Below, one piece after another: positions 34,457-41,816 of a stretch of 41,816 bases of DNA. Location: NCBI GenBank assembly GCA_934448295.1, contig CAKSEY010000021.1, positions 1 through 41,816 on the forward strand, written 5' to 3'. The translations under genes were made by a program, and so were the position numbers. This DNA is from an uncultured Oscillospiraceae bacterium (lineage in GTDB: Bacteria; Bacillota; Clostridia; Oscillospirales; Ruminococcaceae). Below the pieces are notes generated by a model. The model made no database searches. It saw only the letters and a program-made list of their open reading frames with translations, and was not told the DNA's origin. The stretch's first letter is position 1. Every line of letters starts with the position of its first letter.

Positions 34457-34512
34457 CGATTCACCCATTACGATTCACTCAAAAACAACTCAAATGCAAG
34501 TTCTATGCAAGT
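34457..34512. repeat. two pairs of short direct repeats
   Basis: CGATTCAC at 34457-34464 and 34471-34478; ATGCAAGT at 34494-34501 and 34505-34512. They sit in the AT-rich gap between the defence island and the phage genes. Possible protein-binding or integrase arm sites; not proven. Confidence 0.4.
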
Positions 34513-34627
34513 CATTTTCATGGTTTTGTTTTCTGATTTGATTTATAATTTGATTGTGAAAAGCAGTAAATTGCAGTCCGCTGCGATTTATAATATATCT
34601 TTTATCTGATGTAAAATTCGGATAAAC

Positions 34628-34850
34628 GGCTCAATCGGAAAGTTCCGTAGAGCCTACAAATATCAAATCATGCCAGAGTGCGCAATCTTGGCAGGATATC
34701 TTATAGGTCAGTTCGTTGTGATAAAGACGACGAACGTCCTGCGACGAGATACCCTTACCTTGCTGCGCTCTTTTTGGCTTTGCGGGTCTGCGTGTATCTT
34801 AAACGCAGACCTATTTTTATTCTGCCAAGATTGCCCTCCGGCGCAGGAGG
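34628..34850 (+). promoter_or_regulatory. structured leader of the sigma-like gene
   Basis: Nested stem GGCTC/GAGCC (34628-34632, 34650-34654) around CGGAA/TTCCG. Stem GTTCGT/ACGAAC (34711-34716, 34730-34735). Long-range 13-bp pair GCAATCTTGGCAG (34682-34694) with CTGCCAAGATTGC (34822-34834). Intrinsic terminator at 34785-34821. CCTCC (34835-34839) can pair with the GGAGG (34846-34850) used as ribosome binding site. The layout looks like a cis-regulatory RNA or a small RNA gene. No promoter was identified with confidence. The rest of the 34268-34856 gap holds the helicase promoter and the direct repeats. Confidence 0.55.
34785..34821 (+). terminator. intrinsic terminator inside the leader
   Basis: GGTCTGCGT (34785-34793) and ACGCAGACC (34803-34811), a 9-bp stem followed by TATTTTTATT. 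It lies 46 bases upstream of the sigma-like gene start, so it must be read through or bypassed to express the phage operon from upstream. Confidence 0.75.
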
Positions 34851-34856
34851 CAAATC

Positions 34857-35342
34857 ATGAAAATCAAAATGCGTTACGACAACATCTATCAGACTCTTGA
34901 AGTCGATGCCGAGGAAATGTGGGTCAGCCTGTCGCTTGAGGCTGGGGCGAATATTACGCAGGAGGAAAAGGAACAGCTTATTCAGGATAAGGTTGAGGAG
35001 ATATACAACAAACCGGAATACAATAGCTGGCATAAGTTGGACAGGCATCGAGGTGAACCTAAAAGAACATTTAGAAAAGACGATGAAGATGCAGATAACA
35101 GCGATGGGCTCGACCTCATTCCCGATTATTCCGACGAGGAGCGGCGTGAACGAAAGGAAAATTACGAAGAGGTGTGTCAGAAATTGCGTTCTCTGTTGAA
35201 ACCCGAATACGCAGATGTCATTATTTCAGTCGTTCTCGATGGCAACACTCCCGAAGAATACGCTGCTGAAATAGGGGTACATAGGGACACAGTCTACAAG
35301 CGCCTTCAGCGTGCAAAAAAGAAATGCGCAAAAGTCTGGTGA
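34857..35342 (+). CDS. phage sigma-70-like regulator
   Basis: 161 aa. A charged N-terminus (MKIKMRYDNIYQTLEVDAEE), an acidic middle and a C-terminal sigma-70 region 4 HTH (VLDGNTPEEYAAEIGVHRDT, then VYKRLQRAKKKCAKVW). Region 2 is not evident, so it may be a sigma-like regulator rather than a full sigma factor. Such genes are common in Clostridia prophages and conjugative elements. The AGGAGG ribosome binding site is six bases ahead and can be masked by CCTCC. First gene of the rightward phage block. Confidence 0.85.
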   Translation: MKIKMRYDNIYQTLEVDAEEMWVSLSLEAGANITQEEKEQLIQDKVEEIYNKPEYNSWHKLDRHRGEPKRTFRKDDEDADNSDGLDLIPDYSDEERRERKENYEEVCQKLRSLLKPEYADVIISVVLDGNTPEEYAAEIGVHRDTVYKRLQRAKKKCAKVW

Positions 35343-35418
35343 ACTGTCCAATTCGGCAGTTTGCCGTGGCTATTAGGCAGAGGGCAACCTCAAGATTTTT
35401 TATTAGGAGGTCATTTTT

Positions 35419-36213
35419 ATGTATGACATGAAGATTTATGAGAATCCGGAATTCGGGGTCGTTCGTACTTTTGAAATAAAGGGCACTCCGTATTTTTCTG
35501 GTAAGGACGTCGCTGATGCGCTTGGATATGCCAATCCACAGAAAGCGCTTAGGGATCATGTCGATGAGGATGATAAGACGGTGAACGAATCGTTCACCGT
35601 TAATGGAACAATGGGAATTCTTATCAACGAAAGCGGTATGTACAGCTTAGTTCTTTCCAGCAAGCTTCCGAATGCGAGAAAGTTTAAGCGCTGGATAACA
35701 AATGAGGTACTCCCGGCAATCAGGAGGCACGGCGTATACGCTGTGGACGAGCTTCTTGAAAATCCGGATATGCTGATAGCCGCCCTTACCGAACTGAAAG
35801 CGGAGCGTGAACACAGAAAACTTCTTGAGCATACGGTAGCTGTACAGAATCAGCAGATTTCCGAGATGAAGCCCAAGGCATCGTACTACGATGTCGTACT
35901 TAACTGCAAGGATCTTGTCGCAATTTCAACTATCGCAAAGGACTATGGCTGGAGCGCAAATCGAATGAACCGTTATCTTTACGAGAAGGGTGTTCAGTTT
36001 AAGCAGGGTAATAAAATCTGGCTGCTTTATCAGAAGTACGCTGAAAAAGGGTACACCAGCACAAAGACTCATAGTTATCCCGGCAATGATGGAACTGTTC
36101 ATACCAGGGTACACACCTATTGGACACAGCAGGGCCGACTGTTTATTTACGGACTTCTCAAGGAGAATGGCATACTGCCAATTATGGAACGGGAGGTCAG
36201 CGTTGAAGATTGA
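35419..36213 (+). CDS. phage antirepressor (BRO-N plus KilAC)
   Basis: 264 aa. Residues about 8-115 are a BRO-N domain: GTPYFSGKDVADALGYANPQ and ARKFKRWITNEVLPAIRRHG. Residues about 150-255 are a KilAC/ANT domain (YYDVVLNCKDLVAISTIAKD, YGWSANRMNRYL). A coiled-coil linker lies between. Antirepressors of this type interfere with lysogeny repressors or regulate early phage genes. AGGAGG is eight bases ahead of the ATG. The 3' end overlaps the next gene by 11 bases. Confidence 0.93.
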   Translation: MYDMKIYENPEFGVVRTFEIKGTPYFSGKDVADALGYANPQKALRDHVDEDDKTVNESFTVNGTMGILINESGMYSLVLSSKLPNARKFKRWITNEVLPAIRRHGVYAVDELLENPDMLIAALTELKAEREHRKLLEHTVAVQNQQISEMKPKASYYDVVLNCKDLVAISTIAKDYGWSANRMNRYLYEKGVQFKQGNKIWLLYQKYAEKGYTSTKTHSYPGNDGTVHTRVHTYWTQQGRLFIYGLLKENGILPIMEREVSVED

Positions 36214-36655
36214 CATTTACAATTCTGAACGCTATTATGATCCAACGCCGTATGCAGCACTAACCAGCATTCTGACCCAGGAGGAGGCTGCTCTCAGGGC
36301 AGCTGCTCCGGGCGGCGATGGGTTTAGACCTGTTATTTATGTATGCAGCCCTTATTCAGGAAATATTGAAGAGAATGTATGTAACGCAAGACGCTATTGC
36401 CGTTTTGCGTTGGAAAACAGAACTATTCCGATTGCGCCGCATTTGCTATATCCGCAGTTCATGAATGATAGCGATCCTGCGGAGCGATATCTCGCAACAC
36501 ATACCATAAATTATGTTTTGCTCGGAAAATGCCGCGGGCTGTGGGTGTTCGGCGATGTTATCACAGAGGGAATGGAGTCTGAAATAAGGCTTGCAAAGCG
36601 CTGGGATAAGACTATTCGCTATTTCACAAGTGAACTAAAGGAGGTCAAAAGATGA
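36203..36655 (+). CDS. DUF4406-family protein (deoxyribosyltransferase-like fold)
   Basis: 150 aa. PVIYVCSPYSG (near residues 34-44), NARRYCRFAL, IPIAPHLLYPQF, LWVFGDVITEGM and EIRLAKRW are the ordered motifs of DUF4406, which resembles nucleoside 2-deoxyribosyltransferases. It might act on nucleotides in phage metabolism; activity is unproven. TTG at 36203 is chosen because GGAGG lies six bases upstream and translation there overlaps the antirepressor stop. An upstream ATG would put the start deep inside the antirepressor. It overlaps the primase gene by four bases (ATGA). Confidence 0.85.
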   Translation: MKIDIYNSERYYDPTPYAALTSILTQEEAALRAAAPGGDGFRPVIYVCSPYSGNIEENVCNARRYCRFALENRTIPIAPHLLYPQFMNDSDPAERYLATHTINYVLLGKCRGLWVFGDVITEGMESEIRLAKRWDKTIRYFTSELKEVKR

Positions 36656-38895
36656 AATTCACACTCTATACAGCAAATTGCGCTGGGAATCCGCAGAACA
36701 ATTTGTATCCAAACAGACTTGTAATCAGCAATGCAGATGATATGAGAGCGGCTGTTGTTTACGATCATGTGTGCGCAGAATTCAGAAATTCCCGTCGTAA
36801 TAATTCTGACTTTATTTCTTCCGATAATATCCCGATGGACTGCGACAACGATCACTCCGATGATCCGAGCGACTGGGTAACTCCGCTTGAGGTGGCTATG
36901 GCTTTTCCGGGTGTAGAGTTTGTAGTAGTTTACGGCCGCAATAATATGCTCCCGAAGAGCGGAAAATCACCTCGCCCAAGGTTTCATGTGTACTTTCCTA
37001 TCCCGCCGATTACGGACAGCGCAGAATACACAGCCTTGAAAAAGCGCATTGCGGCGGAGTTTCCGTATTTCGACAAGAACGCTCTCGACAGCGCAAGACT
37101 GCTTTTCGGAGTTTCTAACCCGCAGGTAGAAATATACAACGGAGATATGTCCATCGTGGAATTCCTCGATAATGCGGATTTTGAACAGTGGGACAATGAC
37201 AGTGCGAGTGTACCCGAGGGCAGTCGAAACAGCACTATGTCACATTACGCAGGGCGTATTATAAAGCGGCTCGGGAACACTGACGAAGCATACAAACAAT
37301 ATCTGAAACAGGCTGAAAAGTGCAAACCACCGCTTGACGATTCGGAGCTTCAGACTATCTGGAACAGTGCCGTCAAATTCGGAAGAAAGGTCGCAAAACA
37401 GGACGGATATATCCCTCCTGAGCAGTACAATGCGGAATTTAACCTCAAACCCGAAGATTATTCCGACATCGGACAGGCTAAAGTTCTCGCCAGAGAATAC
37501 GGCAGCGAACTTGTATTCACCGATGCAACGGATTATATGCGCTATGACGGGATCCGCTGGGCAGAGTCAAAACAGCTTGCTGTCGGAGCCTGCGAGGACT
37601 TCCTCGACAAACAGCTTGATGAAGCCAAAACCGCTCTGGAAAAGGCGCAGCAGGCTCTTATGAAATCCGGAATAGACAGGGAAACTGTCATATCCGGCGG
37701 TAAGGCTCTCGAAAAGGCGATAGACGAAAAAAGCGAGAAAGCCTTTGCTGAATACATGACGGCACTTGTGTACAAATCGTTTGTAATGAAACGCAGAGAT
37801 ATGAAGTACATTACTTCCGCACTGCAGGCGGCAAAGCCTATGCTGCTGCGGGATATTAAGGATTTTGATTCGCAGGAATTCTTGCTGAATACTCCGGCGG
37901 CTACATACGATTTGCGAACCGGGACAAGCTCGGAGCACTCCGCAGACGATCTCATAACCAAGGTGACTGCTGTATCTCCCAATAATGAGAACATGGGTAT
38001 CTGGCTTGAAGCATTGAACAGCTTTTTCTGTAGCGATGATGAGCTTATCGGGTATGTTCAGCAGATAGTCGGGCTTGCGGCAATCGGAAAAGTGTACATG
38101 GAGGCTCTTATTATTTCCTACGGTGAGGGTCGCAACGGTAAGAGTACGTTTTGGAACACGATTGCACGGGTACTTGGTTCGTACAGCGGCAGTATATCCG
38201 CCGACGCCCTCACGGTTGGCTGTAAGCGAAATGTCAAGCCTGAAATGGCTGAACTTAAGGGAAAGCGACTGGTCATTGCCGCAGAACTTGAGGAGGGTAT
38301 GCGGCTTAATACCTCGGTGGTAAAGCAGCTGTGTTCAACTGATGAGGTTTCCGCAGAAAAGAAATACCGCGATCCATTCAGATATACTCCCACGCACACG
38401 CTTGTGCTGTACACAAATCATCTCCCGAGAGTCGGAGCAAATGACGAGGGTACATGGCGCAGGCTTATCGTCATACCGTTCAATGCGAAAATCGAGGGCA
38501 ATAATGACATCAAAAATTATGCGGATTACCTTGCGGAAAAGGCAGGCGGCGCTGTGCTTTCTTGGATCATTGAGGGAGCGAAAAAGGTAATTGAATGCAA
38601 TTTCAAGTTGAAAATTCCGAAGTGCGTCAGTGAAGCAATAGCACATTATCGGGAAAATAATGACTGGCTTTCCATGTTCATTGATGACTGTTGCGAGGTT
38701 GACCCATCATATACGCAGAAGTCGGGCGAGCTTTACCAGGAGTACCGAGCATACTGCGCCAGAACCGGAGAATACACGAGAAGCACCACGGATTTCTATA
38801 CCGGACTTGATACCGCAGGGTTTGAAAAACGAAAATCCAAAACAGGCATTATGGTCTATGGAATCCGCTTGAAATCTGACTTTATAGCAGATTGA
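36652..38895 (+). CDS. AEP-type primase fused to SF3 (D5-like) helicase
   Basis: 747 aa, the replication initiator of the phage block. Residues about 25-155 carry archaeo-eukaryotic primase motifs: PMDCDND (61-67) as the DxD pair, RFHVYF (110-115) as the sxH motif, and DSARLLFG (146-153) as the third acidic motif. Residues about 195-250 resemble a PriCT linker. A D5_N region follows. The superfamily 3 helicase has Walker A GEGRNGKST (491-499), then LKGKRLVIAAELEE and VLYTNHLPR with sensor Asn. The protein should prime and unwind phage DNA. A nested inverted repeat lies just after the stop. Confidence 0.93.
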   Translation: MKFTLYTANCAGNPQNNLYPNRLVISNADDMRAAVVYDHVCAEFRNSRRNNSDFISSDNIPMDCDNDHSDDPSDWVTPLEVAMAFPGVEFVVVYGRNNMLPKSGKSPRPRFHVYFPIPPITDSAEYTALKKRIAAEFPYFDKNALDSARLLFGVSNPQVEIYNGDMSIVEFLDNADFEQWDNDSASVPEGSRNSTMSHYAGRIIKRLGNTDEAYKQYLKQAEKCKPPLDDSELQTIWNSAVKFGRKVAKQDGYIPPEQYNAEFNLKPEDYSDIGQAKVLAREYGSELVFTDATDYMRYDGIRWAESKQLAVGACEDFLDKQLDEAKTALEKAQQALMKSGIDRETVISGGKALEKAIDEKSEKAFAEYMTALVYKSFVMKRRDMKYITSALQAAKPMLLRDIKDFDSQEFLLNTPAATYDLRTGTSSEHSADDLITKVTAVSPNNENMGIWLEALNSFFCSDDELIGYVQQIVGLAAIGKVYMEALIISYGEGRNGKSTFWNTIARVLGSYSGSISADALTVGCKRNVKPEMAELKGKRLVIAAELEEGMRLNTSVVKQLCSTDEVSAEKKYRDPFRYTPTHTLVLYTNHLPRVGANDEGTWRRLIVIPFNAKIEGNNDIKNYADYLAEKAGGAVLSWIIEGAKKVIECNFKLKIPKCVSEAIAHYRENNDWLSMFIDDCCEVDPSYTQKSGELYQEYRAYCARTGEYTRSTTDFYTGLDTAGFEKRKSKTGIMVYGIRLKSDFIAD

Positions 38896-38905
38896 AAACC
38901 ATAAA

Positions 38906-39012
38906 GGTGCAGGTCGGTGAAGGTCTTAGTATAAAACCCCCTTTAGGGCAGTTTAATTAACAAAATTTACCTTATAGAGGGTTTTATGAAATGAGGTTCA
39001 CCGACCTGCACC
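38906..39012. repeat. nested inverted repeat after the primase gene
   Basis: Outer arms GGTGCAGGTCGGTGAA (38906-38921) and TTCACCGACCTGCACC (38997-39012) are a perfect 16-bp pair. Inner arms ATAAAACCC (38931-38939) and GGGTTTTAT (38979-38987) are a perfect 9-bp pair. The core is AT-rich with TTTAATTAA. No T-tract follows, so a simple terminator is unlikely. A replication origin, recombination site or structured RNA are the options. Confidence 0.75.
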
Positions 39013-39034
39013 ATTGAAGAACAAGGAGCAAAAA

Positions 39035-39316
39035 ATGCGTGAGAAACAGATAGAACAGAAGCTGGTGCAGGCGGTCAGAAAAAGCGGCGGTATGTGTCTG
39101 AAATTCGTGTCACCAAATTTTGATGGAATGCCGGACAGATTGATACTTCTTCCAGGCGGTAAAATCGCATTCGCCGAACTGAAAGCTCCCGGCAAAAAGC
39201 CACGTCCCCTGCAAATCGCAAGGCACAAAGTATTGATGAAACTTGGCTTCCGGGTGTATGTCATTGATAGCGTTGAGCAGATAGGAGCGATACTTGATGA
39301 AATACAATCCCCATGA
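39035..39316 (+). CDS. VRR-NUC domain nuclease
   Basis: 93 aa. REKQIEQKLVQAVRKSGG, then GMPDRLILLPGGKIAFAELK, with Asp34 and Glu48-x-Lys50 as the PD-(D/E)xK core of VRR-NUC. The ATG at 39035 follows AAGGAG at six bases. VRR-NUC proteins are structure-specific nucleases, for example Holliday-junction or flap cutting, and often accompany an SNF2 helicase in phages, as here. It overlaps the helicase gene by about 20 bases. Confidence 0.92.
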   Translation: MREKQIEQKLVQAVRKSGGMCLKFVSPNFDGMPDRLILLPGGKIAFAELKAPGKKPRPLQIARHKVLMKLGFRVYVIDSVEQIGAILDEIQSP

Positions 39317-40646
39317 TTATCAGCGGTATGCGGCAGAGTTTATAACCACCCACCCCATTTCAGCGCTTCTGCTGGATATGGGACTTGGCAAGACAAGCAT
39401 TACGCTGACAGCAATAAACGACCTGCTTTTCGACAGCTTTGAGATACATAAAGTGCTTGTAGTAGCCCCGCTGCGTGTGGCTCGTGATACTTGGAGCGCT
39501 GAAATCGAAAAGTGGGAGCATTTGAAGAATCTACGGTACAGCGTTGTTGTCGGAACGGCGCAGGAGCGGATTTCGGCGCTCTCCGCTCCTGCGGATATCT
39601 ACATCATCAACCGTGAAAATATACAGTGGCTTGTAGAGGAAAGCGGGTTTACATTTGATTTCGATATGGCGGTCATTGACGAGTTGAGTTCATTCAAGAA
39701 CCACCAATCGAAGCGGTTTAAAGCGTTCATGCAAATCCGACCGAAGCTGAAACGTATAATCGGGCTAACAGGTACGCCCGCAAGCAACGGTCTGATGGAT
39801 TTATTTGCAGAGTTCAAACTACTGGATATGGGCGAGCGGCTCGGGCGGTTCATCGGACAGTACCGAAACGCCTATTTTCAGCCGGACAAGCGTAACGGAA
39901 TGGTGATTTACAGCTATAAGCCTCTGCCCAACGCCGAGCGGCAGATATATGACAAAATCTCGGATATCACCATTTCCATGAAAGCCTCCAACCACCTTAA
40001 AATGTCGGAACTCATAAGTGCGGAATACACGGTTCAGCTTTCCGAAAAGGAAAAGGAGAAATACGACCGTCTGAAAAAGGAACTTGTCCTTACCACCGAT
40101 AACGATGAGGTAACTGCGGCAAATGCCGCTTCTCTTTCCAACAAGCTGTCGCAGATGGCTAACGGAGCGGTTTATTCCGATAATGAAAGCATTATCGAGA
40201 TACACAACCGCAAGCTGGACGCTTTGGAAGATATAATCGAGAGCATGAACGGAAAACCGCTACTTGTGGCTTACTGGTTCAAGCACGATTTGGAGCGTAT
40301 CAAGAAACGGTTTGAAATCCGAGAGATTAAGTCAAGCGAGGACATTTCCGACTGGAACAGCGGCAAAATCCCGGTTGCGATTATTCACCCTGCTTCAGCC
40401 GGACACGGATTGAACTTGCAGAACGGCGGTTCGACCCTGGTGTGGTTTGGGCTTACATGGTCGCTTGAACTCTATCAGCAGACAAACGCCCGCTTGTGGC
40501 GGCAGGGTCAGACCGCAGATACAGTGGTCATTCAGCACATAATCGCCAAAGGCACTATTGACGAGCAGATTATGAAAGCACTGAAAACAAAGGACACAAC
40601 GCAGGCGGCGCTTATTACCGCAGTGAAAGCAGAGGTACATAAATGA
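39297..40646 (+). CDS. phage SNF2-like DEAD-box helicase
   Basis: 449 aa from the ATG at 39297 (a TTG three bases before is also possible; AGGAG is nine bases ahead). Superfamily 2 motifs: DMGLGKTS (Walker A), VVAPLRVARDTW (Ia), VIDELSSFKN in place of DEAH (II), GLTGTPASNG (III), GHGLNLQNG (V) and ARLWRQGQT (VI). This phage-type SNF2 protein translocates on DNA. The VRR-NUC protein next to it is its usual partner. Next gene overlaps by four bases. Confidence 0.94.
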   Translation: MKYNPHDYQRYAAEFITTHPISALLLDMGLGKTSITLTAINDLLFDSFEIHKVLVVAPLRVARDTWSAEIEKWEHLKNLRYSVVVGTAQERISALSAPADIYIINRENIQWLVEESGFTFDFDMAVIDELSSFKNHQSKRFKAFMQIRPKLKRIIGLTGTPASNGLMDLFAEFKLLDMGERLGRFIGQYRNAYFQPDKRNGMVIYSYKPLPNAERQIYDKISDITISMKASNHLKMSELISAEYTVQLSEKEKEKYDRLKKELVLTTDNDEVTAANAASLSNKLSQMANGAVYSDNESIIEIHNRKLDALEDIIESMNGKPLLVAYWFKHDLERIKKRFEIREIKSSEDISDWNSGKIPVAIIHPASAGHGLNLQNGGSTLVWFGLTWSLELYQQTNARLWRQGQTADTVVIQHIIAKGTIDEQIMKALKTKDTTQAALITAVKAEVHK

Positions 40647-40861
40647 ATCCATACAAGGAACTGGCAAATGCCATAATCGTACAGGCGGTTAAGGATTACC
40701 GTGACGCCGCAGAGCGTCTGCGTTACACTCCGGACGACAAATCGGCGCAGCATGATAAGCGGAATATCGAGAAATTCTTTCGTTCAAACTGGTTTTCGAT
40801 ACTTTCGGATTTGAACGGAGAACTGCTTCTGAAAAAGCTAAAAGAGGAGGTTTCGGCATGA
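40643..40861 (+). CDS. small phage protein of unknown function
   Basis: 72 aa, soluble, charged: MNPYKELANAIIVQAVKDYR to LLLKKLKEEVSA, with FFRSNWFSILSDLNGE near residue 50. Seen as a stand-alone gene between the SNF2 helicase and DUF1492 genes, with ATGA overlaps on both sides. No domain recognised. Real translation is supported by the two overlaps. Confidence 0.8.
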   Translation: MNPYKELANAIIVQAVKDYRDAAERLRYTPDDKSAQHDKRNIEKFFRSNWFSILSDLNGELLLKKLKEEVSA

Positions 40862-41274
40862 CAGCAAAGGAATATCTCGGACAGGCATACAGAATAGATC
40901 AGCGTATCAACAGCAAGATGGAGCAGATAGCTTCGCTGAACCTGCTTGCGCAGAAAGCTACCACGGTTTTCAACGATATGCCTGGTAACTCAACCCGCAA
41001 TATCCACCGCATGGAGGACGTCATAATCAAAATCGTGGATATGGAGAGCGAGATAAATGCTGACATAGACAGCCTTGTTGACCTCAAAAAGGAGATTTCC
41101 GGAGTGATTCGCGGCGTTTCAAATCTCGAATATCAGACCTTACTTGAACTACGGTACTTGTGTTTCAAGACCTGGGAGCAGATTGCAGTTCAGATGGGAT
41201 ACGGCATAGATAACATCTACAAAATGCACCACAAAGCAATGCGAGAGATTGTTGTTCCGGAAACTTTACAGTAA
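40858..41274 (+). CDS. DUF1492 / ArpU-RinA-like phage regulator
   Basis: 138 aa. N-terminal coiled-coil-like region (YRIDQRINSKMEQIASLN), C-terminal HTH (RYLCFKTWEQIAVQM, GYGIDNIYKMHHKAMREI). DUF1492 proteins sit before packaging genes in Firmicutes phages and are thought to control late transcription. The stop at 41274 is followed by a promoter element at 41308-41316, which this protein might act on (inference). Confidence 0.9.
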   Translation: MTAKEYLGQAYRIDQRINSKMEQIASLNLLAQKATTVFNDMPGNSTRNIHRMEDVIIKIVDMESEINADIDSLVDLKKEISGVIRGVSNLEYQTLLELRYLCFKTWEQIAVQMGYGIDNIYKMHHKAMREIVVPETLQ

Positions 41275-41307
41275 AATCAACTGTTTTACAGCCGCCCCTT
41301 TGTGGTA

Positions 41308-41316
41308 TGATATAAT
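41308..41316 (+). promoter_or_regulatory. extended -10 promoter before the HNH gene
   Basis: TGATATAAT (TGnTATAAT) at 41308-41316. No well-spaced -35 (TTTACA at 41285-41290 is 20 bases away). It fits an activator-dependent late promoter. Confidence 0.5.
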
Positions 41317-41334
41317 CAGCAAAAAAGAAAAGAG

Positions 41335-41691
41335 ATGACCCCCATGCCCAGACGACCACAGCGCCCCTGTTCCTACCCCGGCTGTCCCAACCGTTGTGAC
41401 GGACAGTACTGCGAGGAACACGCAAAGCTAATGAACCGCCGCTACAACAAGCTAATCCGTCCTGCCGACAGCAACAAGAAGTACGGCAGAGCGTGGCGTG
41501 AGATACGCAAACGGTACGTTGCAGCTCACCCGCTGTGCGAGATGTGTCTGAAAGAGGGTCGGCTCACTCCGGTTGAGGAGGTACACCACATCACTCCCGT
41601 GTCACGTGGCGGCAGTAATGATTTCAGCAACCTGATGTCGCTGTGCCAGTCCTGCCACACGAAGATACATCACGACCTCGGCGACCGGTAG
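41335..41691 (+). CDS. phage HNH endonuclease
   Basis: 118 aa. Zinc-binding N-terminus CSYPGCPNRCDGQYCEEH, then CEMCLKEG, and the HNH core VHHITPVSRGGSND, FSNLMSLCQSCHTKIH. HNH proteins next to terminase assist packaging in long-tailed phages. The start is ATG 41335 or the ATG at 41344; the weak AAAGAG ribosome binding site does not decide. Confidence 0.93.
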   Translation: MTPMPRRPQRPCSYPGCPNRCDGQYCEEHAKLMNRRYNKLIRPADSNKKYGRAWREIRKRYVAAHPLCEMCLKEGRLTPVEEVHHITPVSRGGSNDFSNLMSLCQSCHTKIHHDLGDR

Positions 41692-41797
41692 GACGGAAGC
41701 CGTCAGCTAGGGCGGTCAGAATCTCTGTGACCGTTACCTCGGACAGCGGCCCGGGGCTTCGTGTGCAAAAATCGGGGTTCAAACGGGGTATTAAACC
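41692..41797 (+). other. cos-like intergenic region
   Basis: Between the HNH gene and the next gene. Hairpin GACGG/CCGTC (41692-41696, 41700-41704) and CGGTCA/TGACCG (41713-41718, 41728-41733), then a GC-rich run ending CGGGGTTCAAACGGGG. The position fits a packaging site. There is no direct proof. Confidence 0.35.
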
Positions 41798-41816
41798 ATG
41801 AATATATTTTCGGACG
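41798..41816 (+). CDS. start of the next phage gene, probably terminase small subunit
   Basis: ATG at 41798 followed by NIFSD to the window end, with GGGGT nine bases ahead. The identity is inferred only from its position after the HNH gene. Confidence 0.35.

Noticed and set aside
34298..34609. 103-aa plus-strand frame in the gap before the phage genes
   Set aside because: AT-rich, no ribosome binding site, low-complexity Ile/Ser/Phe composition, and it overlaps the helicase promoter and direct repeats.
1..41816. CRISPR arrays, tRNA/rRNA genes, insertion sequences
   Set aside because: No regularly spaced repeats, tRNA-like cloverleaf, rRNA sequence or transposase frame was found on reading both strands.

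Overview
The window looks like a chromosomal segment of a gut Clostridia bacterium, most likely Oscillospiraceae/Ruminococcus-like. That placement is an inference from strong AGGAGG ribosome binding sites, occasional TTG/GTG starts, the gene families present (TrkA/TrkH, MATE, TetR, Cys-rich KTR protein) and Clostridia-type prophage genes. No rRNA, tRNA, CRISPR array or insertion sequence was seen.

Region 1 (about 1-24,000) is GC-rich host DNA. It holds a potassium uptake pair (trkA-trkH, +). Facing it is a six-gene minus-strand operon: small DUF3006-like protein, DMT transporter, MATE transporter, MoxR ATPase, DUF58 protein and DUF4129-like membrane protein. A YegS-type lipid kinase follows. 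Next come two divergent TetR-led operons, one with two alpha/beta hydrolases and one with a MacB/FtsX-type ABC transporter. Their promoters carry matching dyads. The rest of the region is a lipoprotein, a GNAT acetyltransferase, a third hydrolase, an FMN reductase, a cytidine deaminase-like protein, a Cys-rich KTR protein, two more TetR regulators, two membrane proteins and an XRE/zinc-ribbon regulator.

Region 2 (about 24,000-34,420) is visibly AT-rich and reads entirely leftward. I interpret it as a horizontally acquired defence island. Its parts are an unassigned 324-aa protein plus a 920-aa protein with a C-terminal superfamily 1 helicase, under one near-consensus promoter; two D12-class adenine methyltransferases with an AlwI-family restriction endonuclease; a Ser/Thr protein kinase with an unassigned N-terminus; and a PUA/EVE-like plus Mrr-type nuclease. 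The helicase pair is the best candidate for an undescribed system, with the kinase second.

Region 3 (about 34,430-41,816) is rightward phage DNA of intermediate composition. It starts with a strongly structured leader (several hairpins, an intrinsic terminator, a hairpin over the ribosome binding site). The genes are a sigma-70-like protein, a BRO/KilAC antirepressor, a DUF4406 protein, an AEP primase-SF3 helicase, a 107-bp nested inverted repeat, a VRR-NUC nuclease, an SNF2 helicase, a small unknown protein, a DUF1492 regulator and an HNH endonuclease. A cos-like gap and the first codons of the next gene, probably terminase, end the window. No integrase or CI-type repressor is in the window, so the left boundary of the prophage cannot be fixed.
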